From a virus: DNA of 35,463 nt. Every line of letters begins with the position of its first letter. Within the stretch, counting starts at the first letter, position 1. A model generated the notes under the pieces. That model was not told the origin of the DNA. It did not search any database and saw nothing but the letters and a program-made list of their open reading frames with translations. The stretch lies in IMG/VR virus record IMGVR_UViG_3300006919_000022, positions 1 through 35,463 of that record; one strand, given 5' to 3'. This document shows, in pieces, positions 28,569 through 35,463 of the stretch. A program made the translations under genes and the position numbers.

Positions 28569-30256
28569 TGTCGACACTGTCAGAGTTTATATCGCGCCGC
28601 CGTGGCGAGGAACGCCGCGCACAGCTAAACAAATTGCTAAACTACTACATCCCGCCAAATCTACGCCCTGCGGCAAATTTTTTGGGTGGAATGACGCCGT
28701 CAGCGTCCTATGAGGGGGCAGTGCAGGGCTTTGATCAGGCATTAACGCCTGGCGCGTCTGTATCTCAGCGAGTTGGTGGTATTGGTCAAGGCTTAACAGG
28801 CACTGCGGGTATCGCCGCCCCTCTTGCAGTGGCTAAGCAAGCTGGGATGCCCGCAGCGCAGGCTGTGCAGGAAGCGTTCCAAGGATTTAGTACTGGCGCT
28901 AATTATGCGGGCGGCGTTTTGGCTGATCGCCTAACGCAACCAGGTCAGATGCCTACAACATACAGCAACCCGGTGCTAGCGCCGTTTGACGCAATTCGCG
29001 GCATGGGCGACAACGGCGGCCCGCCCCTGCGTGACCCACTTGCGTCGGTTGATGATGAGGCCCACAGCCTACCAAAGTATTCCGGTGCTGCGGAAAATAG
29101 AACAACGCCATATCCGCGATATCGCCCAGCAAAAACAACGGATCGTATGTCTCGCCTTGAAAGCGCGGTGGCGGACGTCAACAACCCGATCCGCAATGTT
29201 TTCGACAAGTATATCGAAAAAGGCATCACCCTGCGCGGCCCCGATTGGTATAACACCGAAGAGATGCGCGATTGGTTCGTCGGCTCTCTTGGCGAAAAAG
29301 AGGGCGACCGTCAGTGGCGTGAATTTATGGAGCTAATCGGCACTACGTCGACAGGCGCCAAGGTGCCGCAGAATATTCGCTTTGCGTCGTTCTACCGCGC
29401 GCTGTCGCCAGAGGATCGCACAGCGGTTGCTAGCCTAGTGAACGAAAAGGGCATCACGCCGCGCAAGGCTGCCGAGGAGCTTGGCGTCTTGCCGCCAAAC
29501 ATGCCCGAAAAATTTGGATACGGACACATTAAGCAGCGCAACATGGCGTCAAACGTCGTAAAGCGCGAGGAGGGCGAGTGGAGCCGTGAAATCCCAGAGG
29601 AGCTGACAGGCGCCGCTCGATCAAAGCGATTGCAGGCCAATCCAAAGGTGAAGGGCTTTGCTAACGATCTTCTGGGCGATGACACAAACATTGCCGCGGA
29701 CATGCACTTCATGCGTATGCTGGCAATGGCTGACGGTGGCGGTGATTTTTTAAGCGCTCAGGCTAAGCTATCAAAAGATGCATACGCGAAAGCCGCGGAA
29801 GCTATTGGGCCTCGTGCCATCAAAAAATATACGTCGACGCGTAAGGTTAATGGAAAACCTGTTTCTGAGGTCAATCTGAAAAAAGCGTGGGAAGACGGCA
29901 AAATCAATGACACGTCCATTTTCTCTAGCACGCCATCCGCGTGGGCAGATACGCCAAAGGCAAACGAATACGCTGCATACGAGGATATGGCGAAGCGCGT
30001 AGCGGCTGAATACGATATGACGCCGGCACAGTTTCAGGCTGCCCTGTGGATGGGCGCCGGTGATATCACTGGGCTAGCGGATGAGAGCCAAGGCACGTTT
30101 ATGGAGCTATTCCGCGTGGCGCTGGATAATCGCGCCGCGGAGCGTGGAATCTCACGGCGTGAGATGTTAGAAGATTTTATAAATAATAAGGGCGTGCTAG
30201 CTGTTCCTGCGGGTGCAGCAATTAGCGGCGGCATCCTTGGCGAAGAGGAACAGTGA
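28568..30256 (+). CDS. Large unknown protein upstream of portal
   Basis: 562 aa, coupled to the gene before it and to portal (TGATG on both sides). Residues 35-130 are Ala/Gly-rich and partly hydrophobic, followed by a Pro-rich linker. Residues 190-500 are a well-ordered region with NIRFASFYRALSPEDRTAVA and EKGITPRKAAEELGVLPPN. The C-terminus has a short hydrophobic Gly-rich end (GVLAVPAGAAISGGILG). I do not recognise a family with confidence. It may be an ejected internal protein, since it combines membrane-active ends with a large soluble part. Confidence 0.55.
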   Translation: MSTLSEFISRRRGEERRAQLNKLLNYYIPPNLRPAANFLGGMTPSASYEGAVQGFDQALTPGASVSQRVGGIGQGLTGTAGIAAPLAVAKQAGMPAAQAVQEAFQGFSTGANYAGGVLADRLTQPGQMPTTYSNPVLAPFDAIRGMGDNGGPPLRDPLASVDDEAHSLPKYSGAAENRTTPYPRYRPAKTTDRMSRLESAVADVNNPIRNVFDKYIEKGITLRGPDWYNTEEMRDWFVGSLGEKEGDRQWREFMELIGTTSTGAKVPQNIRFASFYRALSPEDRTAVASLVNEKGITPRKAAEELGVLPPNMPEKFGYGHIKQRNMASNVVKREEGEWSREIPEELTGAARSKRLQANPKVKGFANDLLGDDTNIAADMHFMRMLAMADGGGDFLSAQAKLSKDAYAKAAEAIGPRAIKKYTSTRKVNGKPVSEVNLKKAWEDGKINDTSIFSSTPSAWADTPKANEYAAYEDMAKRVAAEYDMTPAQFQAALWMGAGDITGLADESQGTFMELFRVALDNRAAERGISRREMLEDFINNKGVLAVPAGAAISGGILGEEEQ

Positions 30257-32382
30257 TGGACTACGAAATTTCCGAATTGGCGGCGCAGCTAGAAGCCGAG
30301 ATGAACCCCGACGCAATGAGCGATGATGAGCTGCAAGGCATCGTCGGCAAGGAGCTAGAGGACGCCATTGATTACGCGGATAATTATGTGTCTCCACTAC
30401 GCGCCACCGCGACAGAATATTACCGAGGCGATCCGTTCGGCAACGAGGAAGAGGGCCGCAGCCAAGTGGTCAGCATGGACGTGCGTGACACCGTGCAGGC
30501 GATCATGCCGTCGCTAATGCGCATTTTCCACAGCACCGAGAACACAGTTGAATACGCGCCCCAGGGGCCAGAAGACGTGGCCGCGGCTAAGCAGGCGACG
30601 CAATACGCAAACTACATCATCAATCGCGATAACAACGGGTTCCTGCACATGCACGCCGCGTTCAAGGACGCGCTGATCCGTAAGGTTGGCATTTTGAAGT
30701 GTTACTGGGACGACCAGACGCGCATTGAGACAACAGACCTCACTGGCCTCGATGACGCCGCGCTAGCGGCGCTTTACGCGGATCCTGACGCCGAAATATC
30801 AATCGTGGCATCTGAGCCTATCGGCGATCCTGACTTTGACCCTATGACCGGGGAAATCCTGCCCGCGCCCATGATGCACTCCGTGCGCGTTAGCTATACA
30901 TACCCTGATGGCCGTGTGAAGCTAGAGGCGGTGCCCCCGGAAGAGTTCCTGATTTCGCGTGAGGCGAAGGACATCACGACGTCGGATTATGTGGCGCACC
31001 GCCGCATTGTGACCGTGTCTGAGCTGGTTGCGATGGGATACGACGCTGACGAGGTGCAGGGCCTAGCGTCAGCGCACGACGACATGAACACCAACGTCGA
31101 ACGCCACACGCGCAACCCGTCCCTGATTAACGAGATGAACGAGCGCGACGATCCCGCGATGCGCAAGATATTATACGTCGAAAACTACATCAAAGTGGAC
31201 TACGACGGAGACGGCATTGCGGAGTTGCGCAAAATCTGCACGGCCGGCGACGGCAACGAAATCCTGATGAACGAACCCTGCTCGATTGTGCCGTTCGCGT
31301 CGTTCTGCCCCGATCCAGAGGCGCACGACTTTTTTGGCATGTCAGTGGCGGACGCCGTCATGGATATCCAGAAAATCAAATCGTCGATCATGCGCAACAC
31401 GCTAGACAGCTTGTCCATGTCAATTCACCCACGCGTCGCCGTAGTTGAGGGCATGGTTAACCTGGAGGACGTTTTGTCGACTGAGGTTGGCAGTGTGATC
31501 CGCCAGAGAGCCGCCGGACAGGTGCAGCCCATGACAATGCCGTTTGTAGGGCAGCAAGCGTTCCCAGTGTTAAAGTATATGGACGAGGTCAAGGAGAGCC
31601 GCACAGGCATCTCAAAGGCATCTGCGGGGCTAGACGCCGGCGCATTGCAATCATCCACCGCAGCGGCCGTTAACGCCACTGTGAGCGCCGCCCAGCAACA
31701 CATTGAGCTGATTGCGCGCATTTTTGCAGAGACAGGCATGAAGCAGCTCTACAAGATCGTGCTAAACCTGATCACGACGCACCAGGATCAGCCGCGCATG
31801 GTCCGCCTGACAAATGAATTTGTGCCAATTGATCCGCGCGTGTGGAACGCCAACATGGATGTCTCAATCAACGTCGGCCTAGGCCGCGGCACAGATACTG
31901 AGCGGATGATGCTGCTACGCCAGATCGGCGACATGCAGAAAGAGGCAATCTCGACAATGGGCCCTGTCAATCCGTTGACAGACATGGTCAAGCTATCGAA
32001 CACGCTAAAAGCGATGACGGAGCTAGCCGGGTTCAAGGACGCGTCGCAATTCTGGTCAGACCCGACGCAGTATCAGGCGCCGCCTAAAGAAGATAAGCCG
32101 GACATAAATGAACAGTTGATCATGGTTCAGATCCAACAGATCCAAGCGGACATCCAGAAAAAGGCAGCCGAGCTGACGCTGGAACGCGAAAAGATGATGA
32201 TGGAAGACGACCGCAAGCGTGACGAGCTAGACGCTGAGTTATTCGTCAAGGCGGAGGAGCTGCAAGCTAAGTACGGCACGCAGATGAACGTCGAGGACGT
32301 CCGCGCGCAGCTAGCGATGAACCGCGAGATGTTGCGGGCGCAGACAGAGGTCATCAAGGGCGCAATAGACGATGAAGAGTAA
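30256..32382 (+). CDS. Portal protein (P22-like)
   Basis: 708 aa from ATG 30256. The features of P22-type portals are visible: an N-terminal region with SPLRATATEYYRGDPFG, then the S-M-D-V-R-D-T-V-Q-A-I-M-P-S-L-M core (about 75-92), an inner domain with ILKCYWDD, and ARIFAETGMKQLYKIV (about 493). The C-terminal 100 residues are a charged helical barrel region (about 600-700). Twelve copies should form the ring through which DNA enters and leaves. The position before scaffold and capsid genes confirms the assignment. Confidence 0.9.
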   Translation: MDYEISELAAQLEAEMNPDAMSDDELQGIVGKELEDAIDYADNYVSPLRATATEYYRGDPFGNEEEGRSQVVSMDVRDTVQAIMPSLMRIFHSTENTVEYAPQGPEDVAAAKQATQYANYIINRDNNGFLHMHAAFKDALIRKVGILKCYWDDQTRIETTDLTGLDDAALAALYADPDAEISIVASEPIGDPDFDPMTGEILPAPMMHSVRVSYTYPDGRVKLEAVPPEEFLISREAKDITTSDYVAHRRIVTVSELVAMGYDADEVQGLASAHDDMNTNVERHTRNPSLINEMNERDDPAMRKILYVENYIKVDYDGDGIAELRKICTAGDGNEILMNEPCSIVPFASFCPDPEAHDFFGMSVADAVMDIQKIKSSIMRNTLDSLSMSIHPRVAVVEGMVNLEDVLSTEVGSVIRQRAAGQVQPMTMPFVGQQAFPVLKYMDEVKESRTGISKASAGLDAGALQSSTAAAVNATVSAAQQHIELIARIFAETGMKQLYKIVLNLITTHQDQPRMVRLTNEFVPIDPRVWNANMDVSINVGLGRGTDTERMMLLRQIGDMQKEAISTMGPVNPLTDMVKLSNTLKAMTELAGFKDASQFWSDPTQYQAPPKEDKPDINEQLIMVQIQQIQADIQKKAAELTLEREKMMMEDDRKRDELDAELFVKAEELQAKYGTQMNVEDVRAQLAMNREMLRAQTEVIKGAIDDEE

Positions 32383-32614
32383 GCAGCAAATCATAGACGA
32401 CGGTCAGGAGGCTAAGCGCCTCCTGGACGACACTGATCTAAGCCGTTTCTTGGACGAGATTAAAGGGGATTGTTGGGTGCAGTTCGAGGCGACTGCCCTA
32501 GACGACAGAGAGGGCCGGGAGGCCATTTACATGACATTGCGGGGGGTTGAGACGGTGCGCCAATCGCTCCGAGCAATGGTGGACAACGCGACTATTGAAA
32601 AACGAGAGAAATAG
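32372..32614 (+). CDS. Small protein between portal and scaffold
   Basis: 80 aa; the start lies 11 bases inside the portal gene end. It is all helical and charged, with KQQIIDDGQEAKRLLDD at the start and RGVETVRQSLRAMVDN at the end. Small helical proteins in this slot occur in many podoviruses, but no function is firmly known. It may help head assembly. Confidence 0.6.
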   Translation: MKSKQQIIDDGQEAKRLLDDTDLSRFLDEIKGDCWVQFEATALDDREGREAIYMTLRGVETVRQSLRAMVDNATIEKREK

Positions 32615-32637
32615 CCGCATAATATGGAGTTAATGAG

Positions 32638-33621
32638 ATGTCAGAAGACAACAACCCGCGAGGGACTGATCTGAACAGCGCTCAACAAGCAATCAGCGCC
32701 ATACTCGCGCCCCAAGAGGATACCGCGACTGAGCCTGAAGCGCCGGAGGTCGAAGCGACAGAGGAATTTGTCGAAGAGGCCTATGAACCACAATCTGAGC
32801 CGGAAGGTGACGAGGAGGTTCAACTTGAAACCGAGGACCACGAGGATCAAGACGACGACGCATCTTTCGACCTACTGACCGCGACGGTTGAGGTAGACGG
32901 CGAAGAGATTACCGTTGAAGAATTGAAACGAGGAAATCTAAGGCAGAGAGATTACACACGCAAGACACAGGAATTGGCGGAAGCACGAAAGCTGATGGAA
33001 GCCGAATATCATGAGATTGCGAGTGAGCGGGCACAATATGCTCAACTATTGCCTGCATTGCAGCAACGGTTAGAGCAGAACGAGCAAGAACCTGATTGGG
33101 ACACTCTGTACGACATGGACCCCCAACAGGCAGCAAAGGCAGAGCGCCAGTGGCGCGCGCAGCAAGATCAACGCAAAGAGCAGATCGAAGCTGTGAAAGC
33201 CGAGCAGCAACGGATGCAAGCGATGCAGCAGCAACAGGTGGCTCAATACCAAGAGCAATACATTGCACAGCAACGCGAGGTCCTGCCGGATATTATCCCA
33301 GAGTGGCGCGATACAAAGGTGCGTCAGCGGGAGACAGGCGAGCTAAGAAATTTCCTCCTGCAAGAGGGTTTCTCCGCCGAAGACATATCCGGGTTAGCAA
33401 ATGCAACGCTCGTAAAGCTGGCACGCAAGGCAATGCTATACGATCAAGGACAAACCCGGGCGACGCAGGCGAAAGCTAAGCCGAAGCCGAAATCCAAGAC
33501 GTTAAAGGCAGGGTCGCGCGGATCGCAGCCAAAGCCGAAAGGCGCCCGTATCCAAGCGCTACAGCGCGCACAGTCTGGTCGCGTCAGTGATGCCGCGGCT
33601 GCAATTAAAAATCTTCTATAG
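32638..33621 (+). CDS. Scaffolding protein
   Basis: 327 aa. Residues 20-85 are extremely acidic and disordered (many Glu and Asp). Residues 85-105 give a short beta segment (TVEVDGEEITVEELKRG). Residues 100-225 are a long Gln/Glu/Ala coiled coil, and the last 60 residues are strongly basic (KAKPKPKSKTLKAGSRG). Acidic start, coiled-coil middle and basic capsid-binding end are typical of podovirus scaffolds, and it sits directly before the capsid gene. It guides procapsid assembly and then leaves. Confidence 0.85.
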   Translation: MSEDNNPRGTDLNSAQQAISAILAPQEDTATEPEAPEVEATEEFVEEAYEPQSEPEGDEEVQLETEDHEDQDDDASFDLLTATVEVDGEEITVEELKRGNLRQRDYTRKTQELAEARKLMEAEYHEIASERAQYAQLLPALQQRLEQNEQEPDWDTLYDMDPQQAAKAERQWRAQQDQRKEQIEAVKAEQQRMQAMQQQQVAQYQEQYIAQQREVLPDIIPEWRDTKVRQRETGELRNFLLQEGFSAEDISGLANATLVKLARKAMLYDQGQTRATQAKAKPKPKSKTLKAGSRGSQPKPKGARIQALQRAQSGRVSDAAAAIKNLL

Positions 33622-33630
33622 GAGGCCATT

Positions 33631-34584
33631 ATGGCTATCGTAACAAACACCTTCACTAGCTTTGATGCCAAAGGCATACGCGAAGAGCTTAGTGATGTGA
33701 TCAACATGATCTCCCCCGAGGATGTCCCGCTGCAAAGCAACATCGGTTCAAAGAACGTAAGCAACACTTATTTTGAGTGGCAGCACGATTCGCTGGCGGC
33801 TGTTGACACTACAGCGCGCATTGATGGGGACGACGTATCAGCGTTTGATTCAACATCAGCGACTACACGCGTAGGTAACTACACGCAGATCCTACGTCGC
33901 TCAGTCATCGTCGCGGACAACCTAGGTTCACAAGACCTTGCGGGCCGGAATGACGAGATGGCAATGCAAATCGCTAAGCGTGGCCGTGAGTTGAAGCGTG
34001 ACCTAGAATCAGTTCTCACGGCGAATAATGCCGCCGTTGCCGGGAACTCATCTACAGCGCGCGAAACAGCGGGCCTAGGTGCGTGGATCGCGACAAACGA
34101 CGTCCTAGGTTCAGGCGGTGCATCACCAACTGGTGACGGCTCTGACGCGCGTACAGACGGCACACAAGCTGCGTTCACTGAGGCAATGCTAAAATCAGCA
34201 ATGCAGGCGGCGTACACAGCGGGTGGTCAGCCATCAATCCTTATGGTTGGTCCGTTCAACAAAACACAAGTATCTGGTTTTGCGGGTATCGCGGCACAGC
34301 GTTACCAAGCGCCATCAGACGCACCGACAACAATCATCGGCGCGGCTGACGTTTACTTGTCAGATTTTGGCACATTGAACGTCGTTCCTAACCGCTTCCA
34401 GCGTGAGCGTGACGCGTGGCTACTTGACCCAGAATATGCGTCAGTTTGCTACCTACGTCCGATCCAGAAAGTGGATCTTGCGAAAACAGGCGACGCGTCT
34501 AAAGCGATGTTGCTTGTCGAAGCGGGCCTAGAGGTAGGCGCAGAGGACGCACACGCAGGCGTGTTCGACCTTACAACTTCATAA
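33631..34584 (+). CDS. Major capsid protein (SU10-like, HK97 fold)
   Basis: 317 aa with a very strong ribosome site (AGGAGG, 33622-33627 region). The N-terminus (MAIVTNTFTSFDAKGIREEL) and the blocks P-L-Q-S-N-I-G, E-W-Q-H-D-S-L, and GNYTQILRRSVIVADN are those of the SU10 major capsid (DUF5309) family. The P domain includes SILMVGPFNKTQVSGFAG, and the end reads KAMLLVEAGLEVGAEDAH. A terminator-like hairpin follows, as is usual for a gene that must be highly expressed. Confidence 0.92.
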   Translation: MAIVTNTFTSFDAKGIREELSDVINMISPEDVPLQSNIGSKNVSNTYFEWQHDSLAAVDTTARIDGDDVSAFDSTSATTRVGNYTQILRRSVIVADNLGSQDLAGRNDEMAMQIAKRGRELKRDLESVLTANNAAVAGNSSTARETAGLGAWIATNDVLGSGGASPTGDGSDARTDGTQAAFTEAMLKSAMQAAYTAGGQPSILMVGPFNKTQVSGFAGIAAQRYQAPSDAPTTIIGAADVYLSDFGTLNVVPNRFQRERDAWLLDPEYASVCYLRPIQKVDLAKTGDASKAMLLVEAGLEVGAEDAHAGVFDLTTS

Positions 34585-34591
34585 TATTGTC

Positions 34592-34620
34592 GGGGCGGCT
34601 ACGGTCGCCCCTACTCTTTT
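34592..34620 (+). terminator. Terminator-like hairpin after the capsid gene
   Basis: GGGGCG (34592-34597) pairs with CGCCCC (34606-34611) around an 8-base loop, followed by TACTCTTTT. With a 6-bp stem and broken T tract it is likely a partial terminator that lowers transcription of the genes after the capsid gene. Confidence 0.7.
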
Positions 34621-34630
34621 GGAGGACACG

Positions 34631-34933
34631 ATGACTAAGCGACTATTCAGTCACGACGCCGAGCAGGGCATCACGAAATATTGGCACGTCAACGGCAACG
34701 GGGAGTATGTTGTTGAGACGGTGCAGGACGTTAGCAAGATCGCCGATTTTAACAAGCGACAGTACAACGAAACCCCCGACAAATATAGCGACGTCAACAA
34801 GGTGGCATCAATCCCGCTTTCAGTGTATTATCAGCTCAAGCAGCAAGGTATAGCGGACGACCCGGTGGCCTTGAAGAAGTGGTTGAACGATAGCGACAAC
34901 CAGGTATTTAGAACAAGGGCGGGCAAGCTGTGA
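34631..34933 (+). CDS. Small protein between capsid and adaptor
   Basis: 100 aa from ATG 34631 with GGAGG upstream. The first half is beta-type (GITKYWHVNGNGEYVVETVQ). The second half is helical, with S-I-P-L-S-V-Y-Y-Q-L-K and ALKKWLNDSDNQVFRTRAGK. It resembles a conserved short protein found after the capsid gene in marine podoviruses, perhaps a head decoration or completion factor. Its stop overlaps the GTG of the adaptor gene. Confidence 0.65.
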   Translation: MTKRLFSHDAEQGITKYWHVNGNGEYVVETVQDVSKIADFNKRQYNETPDKYSDVNKVASIPLSVYYQLKQQGIADDPVALKKWLNDSDNQVFRTRAGKL

Positions 34934-35463
34934 GCATTACGACCTACGATGAACTGAAATCCTCGATCGCGGATTTTCTCAACCGTGATGACCTGACGTC
35001 TGTTATACCGACGTTTATTTCGCTGTCTGAGACAGACATGAACCGCAAGGTGCGCCACTGGCGCATGGAGGACCGCGTTGTAGCAACACTGGATACGCGC
35101 TACACCGCCCTGCCTACAGACTTTATTGAGGCGCAGCGTGTTATGATTACAGCGCCGGCTGTGACGCGCTTAGAGATGATTACACAGGGCGATTTGATGG
35201 ATCGTAGGTCGGCAGACGATACGGCTAAAAAGCCAGCCTACTACGCAATTGTGGATGGCGCTTTTGAGGTATACCCGACGCCAGATCAAAACTACACTAT
35301 GGAAATCCTGTATTATAAGCGGATCCCGTCACTATCTACATCCATCACAACCAACTGGATGTTACAATACAATTCAGATGCATACCTTTACGGTAGCCTG
35401 ATGCACGCAGCCCCATACCTGGGAGAAGATCAGCGTGCGCAAATCTGGGCGTCGTTGTATAAA
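34930..35463 (+). CDS. Head-to-tail adaptor protein, N-terminal part (continues at base 1)
   Basis: GTG start at 34930 overlaps the stop of the preceding gene (GTGA). Joined across the circle junction the protein is 205 aa. It is mostly helical, with an N-terminal part beginning MSITTYDELKSSIADFLNRD and a middle with the ALPTDF segment. This pattern is typical of the phage adaptor (P22 gp4-like, 'phage_adaptor') family, which binds below the portal ring and joins it to the tail. Its position shortly after portal, scaffold and capsid genes fits that role. Family assignment is from memory of the pattern; the C-terminal part lies at 1-207. Confidence 0.75.
   Translation, partial: MSITTYDELKSSIADFLNRDDLTSVIPTFISLSETDMNRKVRHWRMEDRVVATLDTRYTALPTDFIEAQRVMITAPAVTRLEMITQGDLMDRRSADDTAKKPAYYAIVDGAFEVYPTPDQNYTMEILYYKRIPSLSTSITTNWMLQYNSDAYLYGSLMHAAPYLGEDQRAQIWASLYK
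35341..35463. repeat. Right copy of 123-bp terminal direct repeat
   Basis: Exact copy of bases 1-123. It shows that the right end of the window runs directly into the left end. The adaptor gene starting at 34930 therefore continues at base 1 in the same frame (34930 to 35341 is 137 whole codons). Confidence 0.95.

Overview
The window is one complete, circularly permuted tailed-phage genome. Bases 1-123 recur exactly at 35341-35463, and the gene cut by the left edge continues in frame from the right edge, so the unit genome is 35,340 bp. The gene set indicates a short-tailed (podovirus-like) Caudoviricetes phage with a P22/Sf6-flavoured head: Sf6-like small terminase, P22-like portal, scaffold, SU10-like major capsid protein and a gp4-like adaptor. 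There is no integrase, no recognisable lysogeny repressor and no DNA or RNA polymerase. The host is most likely a marine alphaproteobacterium, perhaps Rhodobacterales/Roseobacter-like. This rests on the style of the proteins, on three sites matching the alphaproteobacterial CtrA consensus TTAA-N7-TTAA, and on a strong shortage of the CcrM methylation motif GANTC in the long genes I counted by hand. It is an inference.

Layout. (1) 23332-12028 through the circle junction, + strand: packaging, head, internal and tail genes. The order is terminase small and large subunits, a block of small basic or unknown proteins, a virion transglycosylase-like protein, portal, scaffold, capsid, adaptor, a fiber with an S74 chaperone, other tail proteins, a nozzle-like protein with an inserted jelly-roll, and large Ala/Gly-rich internal virion proteins. 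(2) 12025-12440: a convergent 58-codon gene on the minus strand, a structured terminator or RNA, and an early promoter region. (3) 12441-14868: a tight operon of small early genes ending with two DNA-binding or nuclease genes. (4) 14927-16716, minus strand: a lysis and membrane cassette (two single-TM coiled-coil proteins, holin-like protein, T7-lysozyme-type amidase, unimolecular spanin candidate) with a strong internal promoter. (5) 16809-23339, + strand: a ribbon-helix-helix regulator, RuvC-like resolvase, GIY-YIG nuclease, PD-(D/E)XK exonuclease, SSB-like protein, primase-helicase, several small genes and a repeat-rich candidate origin. (6) 25516-26424: an HNH gene on the minus strand and a candidate small RNA.

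How it may work. The replication genes supply a primase-helicase, SSB, exonuclease and resolvase, so the phage must borrow the host DNA polymerase. The three CtrA-like boxes sit just before the first gene of each non-virion transcription unit (12441 early operon, 16809 replication operon, 26214 HNH gene), which could tie early expression to the host cell cycle. The most novel signal is a two-hairpin RNA at 26292-26375 whose first loop carries the anti-Shine-Dalgarno sequence ACTCCTCCC. It resembles the alphaproteobacterial 'cuckoo'/CcsR small RNAs. A second terminator hairpin at 12341-12382 exposes a loop that is the exact complement of the extended ribosome-binding site AAGAGGAGAA found before the early operon and the HNH gene. 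Together these suggest a phage translational-control circuit built on anti-SD loops. All of the regulatory reading is inference from sequence.
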